Assembly (NCBI GenBank): GCA_003024785.1
Contig: PUQB01000225.1
Location: 310,001-374,000, forward strand
Direction of reading: 5' to 3'
Length of the DNA stretch: 64,000 nt
Source: Selaginella tamariscina
Taxonomy: Eukaryota; Streptophyta; Lycopodiopsida; Selaginellales; Selaginellaceae
How positions within the stretch are numbered: position 1 is the stretch's first letter; each line of letters opens with the position of its first letter. Below the pieces are notes generated by a model. The model saw nothing but the letters and a program-made list of their open reading frames with translations, was not told the origin of the DNA and did not search any database. The translations under genes were made by a program, and so were the position numbers. Below, piece after piece: positions 12,937 through 24,480 of the stretch.

Positions 12937-15066
12937 ATGGCAGGAGGAAAGAATACTCTTGTGGTGAAAAATTGCCGATCTCTGCATAAGGCGGCTGAGA
13001 ATCTGGCATGTGGCCATTTTACAGTCATGTTGACGGGCTGGGAGATCAAGTCCAGAGCTGGAGAACGCTCTTCAGGGATTGGGTCTTGAGAAGTATGCTC
13101 ACCTTCTAGCGCAGGTAAATCCTGATGCGCTACAGTGCTATCATTTCATTATGATGGCGGAAAAGATGGTTGGAGACAATTTTGTTGCATATGCCGAAGG
13201 GAGAAGGATGTTGATTAATGAGAAGGCAATCGCGGAGGTATTTCCTGCCATTAGGAGAAGGAGAGTTGGAGGTAGATAAGAAGAATTTAGATATCTATCT
13301 GAAAGAGGGGAGGCAATACAATAGCAAGCTTGGCTTGCGTGTGGCGGATCTTGGAGGAAGAAGTAGAGCTTGTGGTAATTTTCTGGTGAACTCTTTTGAG
13401 TTCAGACTCTTTCCACTACAGCCTCAAAGACAGTTATGTCGCTGTATGACGCTTAAGACGGGGAAGTGTGCAGGATTGCACGTTATCTCCTCAGGAAACT
13501 GGGTGAGTATGTTTTTACTGCTCAGGAGAAGGAGATACAGCAGAAGGAGTCTCCGATGATTGCATTGGCTGGATACAGTCACTTGTGAATCATGTGATGG
13601 AGTGTGGAGAGGAAGTCGAGGAGCAGGAGTATGCTAGTAAGTTGCAGAAGGTGCTCACACCTCAGACAGGCTGGTAGGAAAGAAGGTACAGGAAGTGCTA
13701 GTGGGAAGCGTCAGGAGAGTACCAGTAAGGTGATGAAGACACCACCGGGGAAGAAACAAAAGATATCACGGGTGATGCCTATGCGGAAGTCCGTGCGGAA
13801 GGGAAAGACGAAGCCCGCACGGAGAGCATCCATTTGGATGATGAGGATTCGAGGAACAGGAGAAGAGGAGGAGGAAGAGCACTGGAACAGGTTTTGAGGG
13901 TTGAAGCCGCTGAAAACCAGAGAGCCACAGAAGGTGGGACAGCATCCGGAGAAGAAGACGTTGGAGGAAGTGGTACAAATGGAGCTAGAGAAGCCACATG
14001 AACAAGTACCAACGACTCAGAAAGGTAGCAGAGGATAAGCCGAAGAGCAGTCGCAGGATAGGATGTCTGGAGAACACAATAAGAAAGAGAAGTCGCCTGA
14101 GTTGCGGGAGATGACGAAGGAGGAGCTACCAACAATGGGACAGGGAAATCGGTGGAGCAATCCGGAGCAGTTAGGGAATAAGGGAAAGGAGATTCCCGGG
14201 GATATTTCCAGGAACAGTTGAGGAGGCAACTGCAGTTTTGTTGCAGTTACCAACAGGGCAAGCTCAATCACCAAGTGAAGGCATGGGACGGTTCCAATGA
14301 CACGGCAGCCATGGTTCAACCGTGGAGCGGCAGGGCATTCTCCAAGAGGAAGAGGTACGTTTGCACGAGGAGGGTATCCTATGCATCAGCAGGTGGGGGA
14401 ATGACTCATTGCTACGGCGGCTGAAGAAATGGCAACGGAGTTTATGGAGCCAGGACGTTCATGGATGGTGGTAAGCGTCGGAAATCCTTCAGACAGGAGG
14501 AAGTGCCTATGGAGGTTGAGGTACAGCTGGCGCAGGTTTTGTCTCGTATGCAGCAGGAGATACTGGACAAATCGGCAAAGGTGAGTTCAGCATCGCAGGA
14601 TGTACCACATTGGCTTCAGCATTGTACAACCAGTTTGTGAATATGGGTACACAGTGAAGGACAGAGCAGAGTTCGAGGTTGATTGCAGAAGCGGTGGAGG
14701 CAGTGATAATGCCGAAGATCAACACCATGCAGGCTACGGTTAGTAGGATAGGAGCACGACCGGTGAAGGCAAGGACTCCTAGTCCTACAGTTCTTGAGAG
14801 CAAGCCTGTGAGTGTTTCAGAACCTATGCCGATGGCGCAGAAGATAATCAAGACACAGGAAGAACTCCGACAGGGAGGAGCACTATTGACAGTGTTGGGG
14901 AGGAACTTCGACTGCAGAGTGGAGAACCAGGGTCTCCGACTGCAGGTGGCATCCATGGCACAGGAAATGGAGAAGGTAAAGGGAGTTTGTGAGGTACAAG
15001 GAGGAATATGAGACAGAGTATCCTGAGGAGCCGCAGGAGAATGAGGGTGCAGGACAGGTGCAGTGA
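12937..15066 (+). pseudogene. 3' accessory (env-position) region of element F
   Basis: About 2.1 kb between integrase and 3' LTR encodes a protein unlike gag or pol. The start MAGGKNTLVVKNCRSL and the segment NFVAYAEGRRMLINEKAIAEVF align with the corresponding part of element E (MSAKKGLVSARNCREL and GFVAYAEERKLLFTDRLVEEVF). The middle is Lys/Glu/Arg-rich and low in complexity. The end (14680-15010) has a coiled-coil-like part conserved in E (RTPSPTV and EELRQGGALLTVL). I see no signal peptide, fusion peptide or transmembrane helix, so it is not a convincing envelope. Function unknown. Multiple frameshifts. Confidence 0.65.
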
Positions 15067-15078
15067 GGACACTGCAAA

Positions 15079-15095
15079 TTCAAGGTGGGGAATAG
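15079..15095 (+). other. Polypurine tract of element F
   Basis: A purine-rich stretch containing AAGGTGGGGAATAG directly abuts the 3' LTR. This is the expected site of plus-strand priming. Confidence 0.6.
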
Positions 15096-15627
15096 TGTTA
15101 GAGGCCAAAAATATAGCATGTAGGAACTGCATACATAGGACTTTCCTACGGTGGAGGAATAACTTGTAGGAAAGTAGTAGTAGGAAATATCCTGTGTACA
15201 GGAAAAATCCTACAGCAGTAGGAAAAATCCTACAGGGTAGGAAGGATCCTACGGTTGCAGGAAGCAGACAGTTATGACGGTTGGAGGAGGACAGGATTCG
15301 GTTAGGGCAAGGAAGGGCAGAAGGAGGAGAGAGGGACTATGAAGGCTATGGAGAGCAATGCATGAGAGAGTATCTTTGGGAGAGAAGTAAGTCTCCACAC
15401 TTGCTATCTCTTTGTATTCATATAGTAATGCAAGTGCATATTTATGGTGTATTGTGAATGCTTATACATGCAATGGCCAAAGCAAAATCCTATCCTTGAC
15501 CTTAGAGACGAGATAAGTATATATATAGAGCTCTCTATTGGACGAAATCCCTACACTTTAACTTGCAAAGCTTTTCCTGCGCTGTGAACAGTGTTTTCTG
15601 CACACAGGAAAGTTTTGTATGTTAACA
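15096..15627 (+). repeat. 3' LTR of element F
   Basis: 532 bp, TGTTAGAGG...GTTAACA, homologous to 6663-7207 and followed directly by the second GTAAC target duplication. Confidence 0.9.
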
Positions 15628-15735
15628 GTAACCTAGGCAAACATAAGATAAAGTAACTTGGGAAAGCATGTGGTAAAGTAACTTGGGCAAATGTAACGTA
15701 TAATAACCTAGTAAAGTAGCCTAGCATGCAATATG
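15628..15735. repeat. Minisatellite, right part
   Basis: Three to four imperfect copies of a unit containing AAAGTAACTTGGG(C/A)AA, continuing the repeat at 6590-6662. Confidence 0.7.
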
Positions 15736-16746
15736 AAAGTTGCCATTCAAGTGTTAATTTTTGACATTAGAGTCCACTTATCAAACATGTGTTCCTTGAA
15801 GAGTTATAGATCTTAGGACCAAACTCTATGTAGAATTCGAACTTGTTAGCAGAAGTGATAGAGTATTTCAAGAACCTAGAACAAGTTAAACATTGAAACA
15901 CACTACCATTTTAAGCAATCCCACTAACAGTAGAGAATATGTTTTGATATTATTGTCAGAATTTTAATTCGAATGGTCAAACATGTGGTTGCCAAGTGCC
16001 CATCTAACTTAACATCATGTGTGAGCAATGCTAAGTCTTTTAATATGACCCCAAGAGTTTAACTTAGATACATGAGACTTAAGGTTCTACCTAAGTCCTC
16101 TAGAGTGACTATCCCCCAAACCCTAGAGGATAATTCAAGTAGACTTTAGGATTCTACCTGAAAGCCTTAGACATGCTCATGCCTAACCCCACCGAGGAAA
16201 CATACATAACACATACCCTTATGACAAAGTTAAGACATTATGACTTACCCCTTGAGGAATCATCCTCATTCGGAGTATAACCCTTTAAGGTGACAAGGGG
16301 ACTATGACCCACGACTAACCCTAGGTTTGTAGACTAGACATAACCCTAAATTTAAGGTTAATACTTAAGGGCAATACGAGTGTGTGCCATAGGCAGACAT
16401 GAGTATTTGCTAAGTAAACCTCTTAAGGGTAGGTTTGAACAACCCTAAGCATGTGACTACAAAGTGCCTCACAAAAATGAGCTTAGGTTATTCAACTCCT
16501 AAGATGTTCACACCCCCAAGAAGAACACTCCCTAGCCAAGTATGTTAATTAACACATCAGTTATGAGACCTAACCTCCCTTGAGTGCAAGGTTTAACACC
16601 CTAATGTGAGCATAAGTACACCTCTTGCCAAAATATTCAACCCTCAGCATTAAAACCATGACACAACCCAAAATGTGTGCCTCGGACATTGTATAGTGTA
16701 TATATTCATGTAACATTGTTTTCCAAGATATGGGTTATCTTCCCAT
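15736..16746. other. Gene-free interval
   Basis: I see no coding signal. The stretch has short C-rich and A-rich phrases (CCCTAAGG, ACCCCAAGAG) but no definable repeat, promoter or RNA gene. It separates elements F and G. Confidence 0.55.
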
Positions 16747-17100
16747 TGTCACAACTCGATACAAGATACATGATACAAGATATGCATGTTGTCACGACCC
16801 GATACAAGATACATGATATAGGATATGGAATACAGGATATGCTTACAGATATACTTACAAGATATGCTTATAGGATATACCTACATGATAAGGGACATTA
16901 TTTTTAGCTCATGACTAGATTAGCTCTTGGAGTTGTGAACATAAAAAGCTCCGACCTAATTATTATACAATTAGTTATTATCAACACCAATCATTCTTGT
17001 CTTGTTCTTGTCTTGTTCCTTGTTTCCTGTTCTCATCTTATTCCTAGTTCTTTTCTTGCTCCTAAGTCAAGCCTCCTTGCTCTTGGATTGTGGCTTGACA
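16747..17100 (+). repeat. 5' LTR of element G
   Basis: 354 bp. The 5' half is built from short GATACAAGATA and ACAGGATAT repeats. The 3' half has CTCATGACTAGATTA and a run of CTTGTTC words, ending GGCTTGACA. Confidence 0.88.
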
Positions 17101-17189
17101 ATTTGATAGTAACTGCTTTCATAGTCCCCGTTTCAATTACTTTTTTTCCTTAGCTTTTCTCCCTTGTTTTCCTCATTTCTTTCACAGAT

Positions 17190-18115
17190 CATGCAGTTTT
17201 TGAGCAATTTCAATGCGAGCACCAAAGTTGCTTCATGAGCTGGCCACTTTACGCCAAGTAGTCACAGATTTGCAAGGTTCCACCAATGCGGCGCATGCAG
17301 CTGCTAATGCATCCTTCAAGGCTGCTGTGCAAGCTCTCTCTTAAGCATCTGTGGCTTCCTTTCCATCGAACTCTTTTTCAGAGCCAAAGATCAGCATGCC
17401 AAAGAAGTTCAGTGGCAATTGCACCAATTTTCAAGGTTTCTTGAATCAAATTAGGCTTTTTAATCTGCAGGTAACCATGCCGCTACTCGATTAATGCACA
17501 AAAGGTTGGCCTTTTGGCATCCTTATTAGCTGGATCCTCACAGGCTTGGGTTGTCCCTTTGCTGAGACAAACCCATTGATGGAAGATTTTGAAGGATTCA
17601 TGGTGCCTTTGAAGTTTGCTTTAGAGATCCCGATAAGTACCATTCTGCATGCACAAGTTAAGGAAGTTTATACAAGGATTCGACTAGCTTCCATCTATGC
17701 ATCCGAATTTTAGCAACTTTGCACGGGGACGAGACTACATTGATCGAACACTTCCATGTGGGTTGAGGGATGACGTGAAGGACTTTCTCCTTATGTTATT
17801 GGATGCCCAAACCTTAGCAAGATGATGTAACATGCTGTTCGTTGCGACAACCGTTTTTCGAGCGTCATTAGGAAAAATCCATCAACAGTTCCTGCAAAGC
17901 CAATCCTGTAGCTGTAACACATATTCCTATAACACATTTTGGAAGTAGTTCCTATGAGGTTAACAAATACAAGCGTGGCCCACTTTCAACTGCTGAGAAG
18001 CAACGTCGTCGCAATGAGAACTTATGCTTGTATTGTGAAGTAGACTTAAGTGGCAGAATGTCCATTAAGCCAGAAAGTTCAAAAAGCGTAAAGTTGAAGC
18101 TGAAGTTTAGTCGGA
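17190..18115 (+). pseudogene. gag remnant of element G
   Basis: No long frame survives. By position and scattered phrases (PKKFSGN near 17400, and a half zinc knuckle LCLYCE near 18025) this is the gag of a chromovirus. Confidence 0.5.
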
Positions 18116-18122
18116 AACTTCA

Positions 18123-18482
18123 ATGTCCACTTCGTCTAGGAGCCGCAAAGTTGACATAGGTGCAGGCTTTATTGGTGCTGCTCACATCATTTCATCACTC
18201 AAGTTTCCTGTACACATTCGCCTCAATAATCGGAAGCTTAAGGAGTTTGCCTTATTAAACACTGGTGCAAATGCATGCTTCATGGATGACACTTTTGCAA
18301 CTCAGCATGGCATTCTGGTGGTGAAGTTGAAGTGTGTAGTTCCTGTAGAGGTTGCATATGGTCGTTTGATTACTTCTGGTACAGTTACCCATGCTACCAC
18401 ACTTCTCTCTTGTACTCATGGCGCATTCAATAATTTGATTTCCTTCAACTTGATCAAGACTCTGACGACTCCATTGTTTTAG
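18123..18482 (+). pseudogene. Aspartic protease of element G
   Basis: A protease-like domain with LLNTGANACFMDD, where the usual catalytic DTGA or DSGA reads NTGA. Replacement of the catalytic Asp by Asn would be expected to abolish activity. The surrounding pattern (HIRLNNRKLKEFALLNTGA) is typical of chromovirus proteases. Confidence 0.7.
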
Positions 18483-18630
18483 CATGCCATGGTCCTCAGA
18501 TCGAGTGGAGGTATAGGATGTTCATGTTTTCCTCTCCGGCAGCCAAGATTAATCATGTACCTTCCTATGTGCAAAATTTGACCTTAGTGTTTGAGGTAGT
18601 ACAAGTTACAGGATTGACCATGCCTGTCCC

Positions 18631-18850
18631 TGTATCAGTGTTGAAAATTCCTCCCTGACAGGATTCACCTCATGTCAGTTCATCAACACATTCACAGGCT
18701 CTCTCCACTCCTATAAGTTCACGAATTCCTGTATAGGGTTCTTTCAATCCTGTATCAGTGTTGAAGGTTCTTCTTCAACAGGATCCACCTCCTGTCAGTT
18801 CATCAGCACATTCGCAGGCTCTCCTCACTCCTATGCATTTACAGACTTCT
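18631..18850 (+). repeat. Tandem duplication in the protease-RT linker of G
   Basis: Two copies, about 120 bp apart, of a segment beginning TGTATCAGTGTTGAA and containing CTGTCAGTTCATCA. The surrounding linker is Ser/Pro-rich in the coding frame. Confidence 0.7.
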
Positions 18851-19189
18851 GTACAGAATTTTTCCAATTCTGTACACTCGTCAACATCAGCACAGGTTTT
18901 CCCTAATCCTACCTCTTTTCATTACTTTGCTTCTGTTCCATCCCCCAAGACCCTTCCTCTTTTCATTCTCAGCTCCCTCTTTCTCCTCTCCGAATTCTTA
19001 TCACTAATATGCATGAACTTGCCACTAATCCTGCTCCTTTTCATCTCTTTGCTTTTCAAGTAACTCCTACATCCTCTTCTACCTCCCATGTATCTGACTC
19101 TCTTATTTTTCAATCTCCTTCTCCTCCTTTTACTTCTTCCTTGCCATCCAAGTATCACTCCTTCCAAGACGTTTTTTAATAAGCACAAG

Positions 19190-19950
19190 GTTGTAGTTCT
19201 TCCTATTCACAGGTCCTACAACTGTCCTATCAATCTTATAGAGGGGAAGACTCTACCATTTGGATCAATTTATGCCCTATCACCTACAAAATTGGAGGTT
19301 CTTTGCCAGTACATCGAGAACAATTTGGCATCCGGCTTTATTCGTCACTCATGAACACCTACGAAGAGCAAAGGTGTTCACAAAGATTGACTTACGATGG
19401 GCCTACAATCTTGTACGGATTTGTTTAGGCGATGAGTGGAAGACTGCCTTTCGTACAGGGTATGGACATTTCAAATACACGGTGATGCCTTTCGGACTTA
19501 TAAATGCCCCAGCCGTGTTTCCAACACATGGTGAACGACATCTTTCGTGTCTTTTTGGACCAGTTTGTGGTGATCTACCTCGATGATATTTTGATTTTCT
19601 CCAAGAACTAGGCGACACATGACAAACATGTCGACTAGTTCTATAGAAGCTTCTGGAGCATGGCCTGTATGCGAAGTTGGAGAAGTGTTTTTTCGACATG
19701 GATACTGTGGAGTTCTTGGGCTACATCATCTCTCCTGTTGGCGTTTCCACGGACATGCACAAGGTGAAGACTATCGTGAAGTGGGAGAGGCCCAAGTTTG
19801 TACGAGACGTACAATGTTTCCTTGGCTTTGGAAACTTCTACAGGCAATTCATACAAGACTTTTCCAAGCGTGTACTTCCACTCACGGAACTCACTAAGCG
19901 CACAGGGGATTTCTCTTGGTCTAATAAGGTGGAATAGGCATTCACAGCAG
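19190..19950 (+). pseudogene. Reverse transcriptase of element G, with internal deletion
   Basis: The first part carries [17 protein letters not shown] and [11 protein letters not shown]. It jumps directly to [17 protein letters not shown] near 19373. Family members have about 45 residues between these points, including the VDYRxLN block, so a deletion at about 19350-19365 removed part of the fingers and palm. Downstream are [17 protein letters not shown], the catalytic YLDDILIFS box near 19580 and the thumb with FLGFGNFYRQFIQDFS. Several frame changes. Confidence 0.85.
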
Positions 19951-19969
19951 TCAAGGACGCCTTTACGAC

Positions 19970-20415
19970 AATTCCAATTTTAGCACATCCTGATACTTCT
20001 CGTCCCTTCTTTATTAAAGCAGATGCTTCGGACTTTGTAATAGGTTCTATCTTATTACAAGTTGGAAAAGACAAGTTACTCTATCCTATAGCCTTTCACT
20101 CTCGGAAGTTCCTTGTGGCGAAGATCAATTACGAGATTCATGACAAGGAACTTAAGGCCATTGTGGATTCGTTCGAGGAGTGGCAACACTTTCTGGAAGG
20201 TGCTGTACATCCTGTACAAATTCTTACGGATCACAAGAACCTAGAGTTTTTTCAAATGGCTCGAGTTCTCAGTCAGCGACAGGCTAGATGGTGGAATTCT
20301 TATCACGTTTGATTTTGTCATTGTCTACATGCCTGGTTTTTGGAATGGCAAAGCGGATGCATTGTCTAGGTGCTCTTACCTTGCACTGACTCCATGCAAT
20401 CTTGCATATGACTGT
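19970..20415 (+). pseudogene. RNase H of element G
   Basis: Contains FFIKADASDFVIGSIL (first catalytic Asp), YEIHDKELKAIVDSFEEW (catalytic Glu), ILTDHKNLEFF (second Asp) and the GKADALSR-type ending near 20350. One frame change separates the last part. Confidence 0.85.
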
Positions 20416-20619
20416 CAAAAGCAAGTGTTGTTGGGTTTTGATCGATTTCGGCTTGCAACACTACAGGTTCATCAAGCTCCAGCAAATTCAACACTTCTAC
20501 ATGACATCCATTTGCAATTGGCTATAGACGACTTGGCAAAGAATGTGTTCTCACACATTAGTCGTGACATTGCAAGCTCCTCTTCCTCCAGTTCCCATAC
20601 AGACTACAAGTTGTTCACC

Positions 20620-21600
20620 ATATAGGACGAACTCTTGTATCGGGAAGGTCTCCTGTACATTCATGTTGGTGTTTACAGGACTCGTGTGATACAGGATTAT
20701 CATGTGGTTACATGACATTTTGGTGTGGCCAAGACATTTAAATTGGTGGCTTGAGTTGCAACAGGTCAAAGATGCCTCGTCACGCAGCCTTTGGTCTTCT
20801 TTTTCTCTTCCTATTCCTTCTGCTCCTTGGAGATCCATTTTTGTGGATTTCCTCATAGATCTTTCTCCTTCTCGTGGATTTGATGCAGTTCTTATGGTGG
20901 TTGACCATTTCACTAAACAGGCTCATTTCCTACCATGTAACAAGACAGTTACATGCTAGACAACTACTGAGTTGGTGATCCGCGAAGTGTTCCGACATCA
21001 TGGTCTTCCTAAGAGCATTGTTTCTGATCGAGGCTCATAATTTATGTCCAAATTTTGGCAAAGCTTCTCCGGAGTCTACAAGTTAAAGCAGATCTTTCTT
21101 TAGGATATCATCCGCTAACTGATGGGCAGTCAAAACGCATAATTCAAACCTAGAGCAATATCTTTGTTGCTTCATCAGTTACCAACAGGACAACTGGTTG
21201 GACCTTCTTCCTATGGTGGAGTTTGCTTACAAAAATTTCATTCACGCATCTACAAGCCAGACACCTTTCTTCGCTCTTACAGGTTACCATCCACATTTTG
21301 ACTTTGCTCCTCATGCTTCTCCTTCTTCCGCTCCTGCAGTACAGGATCGTCTCCCAATATCTTCGTCAGGTACAGGATAATCTCCGAGTTCATCTTCAAC
21401 AGGCACAAGAACGGTACAAGCGTCATGCTAATGCTCATCATCAGCCGGCACCTGCATACAAGATTGGTGATCTCATGTGGCTTCTTTGTCAGCATATTCG
21501 CACCAACATGCCTTCTTCTAAGTTGGATTTTCAACAATTGGAACCTTACAAAATTGTGGCTGAGGTCAATCCTGTAGCTTTTTGATTAAAACTACCATCT
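20620..21600 (+). pseudogene. Integrase of element G
   Basis: The zinc domain is truncated: its start ([18 protein letters not shown]) is visible, but the CxxC half is missing near 20740-20800. The core has [30 protein letters not shown] (first Asp), SIVSDRGS (second Asp, near 21025) and GQSKR (near 21125), where the Glu segment normally reads GQTER. An FAYKNFIHASTSQTPFFALTGYHP segment follows. Broken by stops. Confidence 0.82.
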
Positions 21601-21689
21601 ACTGTGAAACTTCATCCTATGTTTCACACCTCTTTGCTAGAACTGTATCATCCTTTTTCTCTTCCTGGTCATGCTTCTTTTCCTCCCCT

Positions 21690-21905
21690 CCTGTGGTCAT
21701 TAATGATGAACTTGAGTATAAAGTTGTAACCATCCTTGATTCTCATCTTCATCGCCGTCAACTTTAATACTTGGTGAATTGGAAAGGTTATTTGCCTACC
21801 GATCTCACTTGGGAACCTGCATCCAATTTCTTCCATGCTTCTTTCAAGGTTGCTGCCTTCCATCGGCGTTATCCTGCTAAACCAAGTCTTAAGACTCGTG
21901 GAACT
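21690..21905 (+). pseudogene. Chromodomain at the integrase C terminus of G
   Basis: Reads YKVVTILDSHLHRRQL, a stop, then YLVNWKGYLPTDLTWEPASNF and FHRRYPAKP. This matches the chromodomain pattern with the YLVKWKGY and W-E-P positions kept. Chromodomains in this family steer integration to marked chromatin. The in-frame TAA near 21766 breaks it. Confidence 0.8.
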
Positions 21906-21910
21906 CATCC

Positions 21911-21925
21911 TTAAGGAGGAGGTGC
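21911..21925 (+). other. Polypurine tract of element G
   Basis: TTAAGGAGGAGGTGC directly before the 3' LTR, in the position of the plus-strand primer. Confidence 0.65.
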
Positions 21926-22330
21926 TGTCACAACCCAAACATGATACAGGATACAGAATACGAGATACAAGATATGCCTGTTATCACGACTCGATACAAG
22001 ATACATGATACATGATATAGGATACAGGATACGGGATACAAGATATGCCTACAGGATATACCTACAGGATATACCTACAGGATATGCTTACAGGATATAC
22101 TTACAAGATAAGGGACATTATTTTTAGCTCATGACTAGATTAACTCTTGAAGTTGTGAGCATAAAAGCTCCAACCTAATTGTTGTACAATTAGTTACTAT
22201 CAATACTAGCCATTCTATAATCATTCTTGTCTTATTCTGTTCTTGCTCCTTACCTCCTGTTTTCGTCTTGTTCCTAGTTCTTGTTCTGCTCTTGAGTCAA
22301 GCCTCCTTGCTCTTGGATCGTGGCTTGATA
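21926..22330 (+). repeat. 3' LTR of element G
   Basis: 405 bp. It is longer than the 5' LTR because of more ACAGGATAT-type short repeats (21950-22100). Confidence 0.87.
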
Positions 22331-23068
22331 ATCTCAATCCTTGACTTAAACAATGTACTAGGACATAAATGTAAGAACAATGAGTCAGAAAAGAGGTGAA
22401 AATTGACCATTAGAGGTCGTGGTTTTGGATTGAACACACATAGATCCAAAACTTCCTTTGTTTCTTTAATGGTGAAGGTATATTTGGACCACATGAATGC
22501 AAAAGAATGCAAGACCTTGTGCAACTATATTTTGATACTCATGTTGCGAGCGTGTGGTATTGAGATCAATGCAAGGGCATGGGCAACATGGATGTGCAGG
22601 ATCTGCACTAATGTTACTTTATAAAGGATGAAATAAATGTTCTGAGCCAATCATGTCATTTGCTCTCTTCACCTGAAAACATATGATCCCTTCAAGAAAG
22701 CTCCAGTCAATGCTAGGGAAGATCCACTACACATGGTGCATAATTACACTTTATGCTTTTTGAAAAAGATAAAGAACGAAGACAAAAATATGCCTCTAAA
22801 GGCATTATACACGAAAAAGTACTCACTAGACTGCAAGCACTTCCAACAACTGTTCAATTCAAGGAATTACTAGTGGCATTACCAATGTGCAACAGCTGCA
22901 TTTGCATAACAGGTCTGCAAGTATGAAGGGAGAAACAAAAAAACATTAAGGCTTTCACATTTTCTAGTCACCATGAATAGATGACACTTATCAAGATCTT
23001 ATATCTCCCAATTTTTTACACATGCCAAATGTACTTGTATTTGTATGTATAACATGTATTGTGTCCAA
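22331..23068 (+). repeat. Left arm of an inverted repeat with coding-like content
   Basis: This roughly 740-bp stretch is the inverted, diverged copy of 25983-26911. The frame around 22650-22900 reads LKTYDPFKK and KNEDKNMPLKALYTKKYSLDCKHF, matching LKTYDPFKK and ENKNMPLKTYMERYSQDRKHF in the other arm. The protein is not one I recognise. The arm starts exactly where the LTR of element G ends and stops where the LTR of element H begins. Confidence 0.7.
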
Positions 23069-23295
23069 TGTAACAGTCATGCCCACAGCAGGCCTAATAG
23101 TAGTAAGCTGCCTCACTCACCACCGAACCGTAGAGCAAGAGCTCATCTCCAAGCTAGGCAATCTCCCCACAATTCTCCACACTCCTAGCTCCCCGTAAGC
23201 TCTCAGCTCTCTTTCGCTACCTCCCCAAAAGCCTTATACTATATTTATATATATTATAAATACAATGTGCTATTATGGGCATACAGTCTCTCACA
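23069..23295 (-). repeat. 3' LTR of element H
   Basis: On the minus strand it begins TGTGAGAGACTG and ends CTGTTACA, 227 bp. A strong polypurine tract (AAGGGGGAGGAA, 23296-23307) precedes it on the minus strand. Confidence 0.72.
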
Positions 23296-23307
23296 TTCCT
23301 CCCCCTT
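23296..23307 (-). other. Polypurine tract of element H
   Basis: All-purine stretch on the minus strand directly 5' of the 3' LTR. It fixes the orientation of H. Confidence 0.65.
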
Positions 23308-23960
23308 ATTGAAGTCCTTGTTCTCAAGGACGTACTATGCACATTCAAGTTCTGCGACGTCGCTTTGGAGGAGGTGGGACTGGACTATCATCATCTTGGG
23401 TTTCACCCTTGTGTCCATCATTCGTCTCTAGATTCACATGCACATTGTGTCACGTACAAGAGCAGTCTTCAAATGACTCACATGAAAGACCGGATGAAGT
23501 TGCACTCATACAAGTAGGTGCAACTTATACACTACTTCATTAACCTGTGCAATAACCTTAAATGGATCAGCATAATGAGGTGCAAGCTTATCTGACTTGC
23601 TGGCTTTGAGCTGAGTTATAGATCCCCGCTTAAGAGATGAAGGAAATACCACTCATAGATATACCTTATCTCCAACCTTGAACTGCTGATAAGAGCGTTT
23701 TGCATTAGCATACTTGCGTACTCTATTCTAAGCTTTAAGCAAGTTCTTCCTACAAATTAGTAGGATTTCTTCTAGTTCTCCAACAAGGCTACGAGCTTGT
23801 TGATCAGTACCAAGCTTACTCCACTGAATACCCACATCGGCTGGAGTTCTTGGATGCCTGCCATGATATGCATAATATGGACTATAACCCAAGCCACTAT
23901 GCATACTGTTGTTGTAAGCAAACTCTGCTAATGGCAAAAACTTATCCCACAGCATTTAGT
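23308..23960 (-). pseudogene. Integrase C-terminal remnant of element H
   Basis: The segment near 23728-23955 reads [29 protein letters not shown], the part of a Ty3 integrase just after the catalytic Glu. The zinc domain and all three catalytic residues are missing: the sequence jumps to RNase H at about 23960. The lower-coordinate side (23520-23700) retains a degraded GPY-like part. Confidence 0.78.
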
Positions 23961-23969
23961 TCTCTTACT

Positions 23970-24480
23970 CTCGATAAAGCATCCGCAACTACGTTCTCCT
24001 TCCCCTCCTTATAGAGGATTGACATTCATCCACCAACTCATGTAGATGAACTGACTAATGAGCCTGTCTTCCATTCAGCTCTCGTTGAGTCAAGAAATGT
24101 CGTAGAGGTTTATAATCGGTAAAGACCTTAAAGTCTAACCCATTATTTAAGTAATGCCTCCAAATATGCATGCACAATAGCAAGCAACTCTTGGTCATAT
24201 GTAAAATAACGCTTCTCCACATCATTTAACTTCCAACTCTCAAAAGCTATAACATGACCAGCTTGCATCAACATGGCTCCAATCGCACACCCGCATGCAT
24301 CAGTGTACACTTCGTATGGTGTATCATCTATAGCGACAGCTAACACAGGAGCAGAAGTAAGTACTTGCTTCAATTTCTCAAAAGTTGTTGCTTCCTTGGC
24401 TATCCACACAAACAATTTGTCCTTCTTTAACAAAGTTATTAGTGGAAGTGTAATACGAGAAAAGTTTTGCACAAATCTCT
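23970..24480 (-). pseudogene. RNase H of element H
   Basis: Contains YEVYTDACGCAIGAMLMQAGHVIAFESW, YFTYDQELLAIVHA and, after a frame change, FTDYKPLRHFLTQRELN. The motifs follow the Ty3 RNase H order. Catalytic positions are present but the frames are broken. Confidence 0.82.

Larger units (their letters stand above)
6658..15632 (+). mobile_element. Full-length Ty3-type LTR retrotransposon F
   Basis: Two LTRs (6663-7207 and 15096-15627, both TGTTAGAGG...GTTAACA) are flanked by a perfect 5-bp target duplication GTAAC (6658-6662 and 15628-15632). The internal order is gag with CCHC knuckles, aspartic protease, reverse transcriptase, RNase H, integrase, which is Ty3/gypsy order. A further region of about 2.1 kb follows the integrase in the position of env. 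No chromodomain is visible. All frames carry stops or frameshifts, and the LTRs differ by many substitutions and indels, so this is an old, non-autonomous copy. Element E at 31845-38187 is of the same family. Confidence 0.92.
16747..22330 (+). mobile_element. Ty3-type chromovirus LTR retrotransposon G, decayed
   Basis: Bounded by LTRs at 16747-17100 and 21926-22330, both TGTCACAAC...TTGGAT(T/C)GTGGCTTGA. The order is gag remnant, protease, RT, RNase H, integrase, chromodomain. No direct target duplication is visible next to the LTRs (left flank CCCAT, right flank ATCTC). Several essential segments are deleted: the RT fingers and most of the integrase zinc domain. It is therefore a defective copy. 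Confidence 0.88.

Noticed and set aside
12937..15066. A true retroviral envelope gene in element F
   Set aside because: No signal peptide, hydrophobic fusion or membrane-anchor stretch, or cleavage site is visible. The position alone does not prove envelope function.
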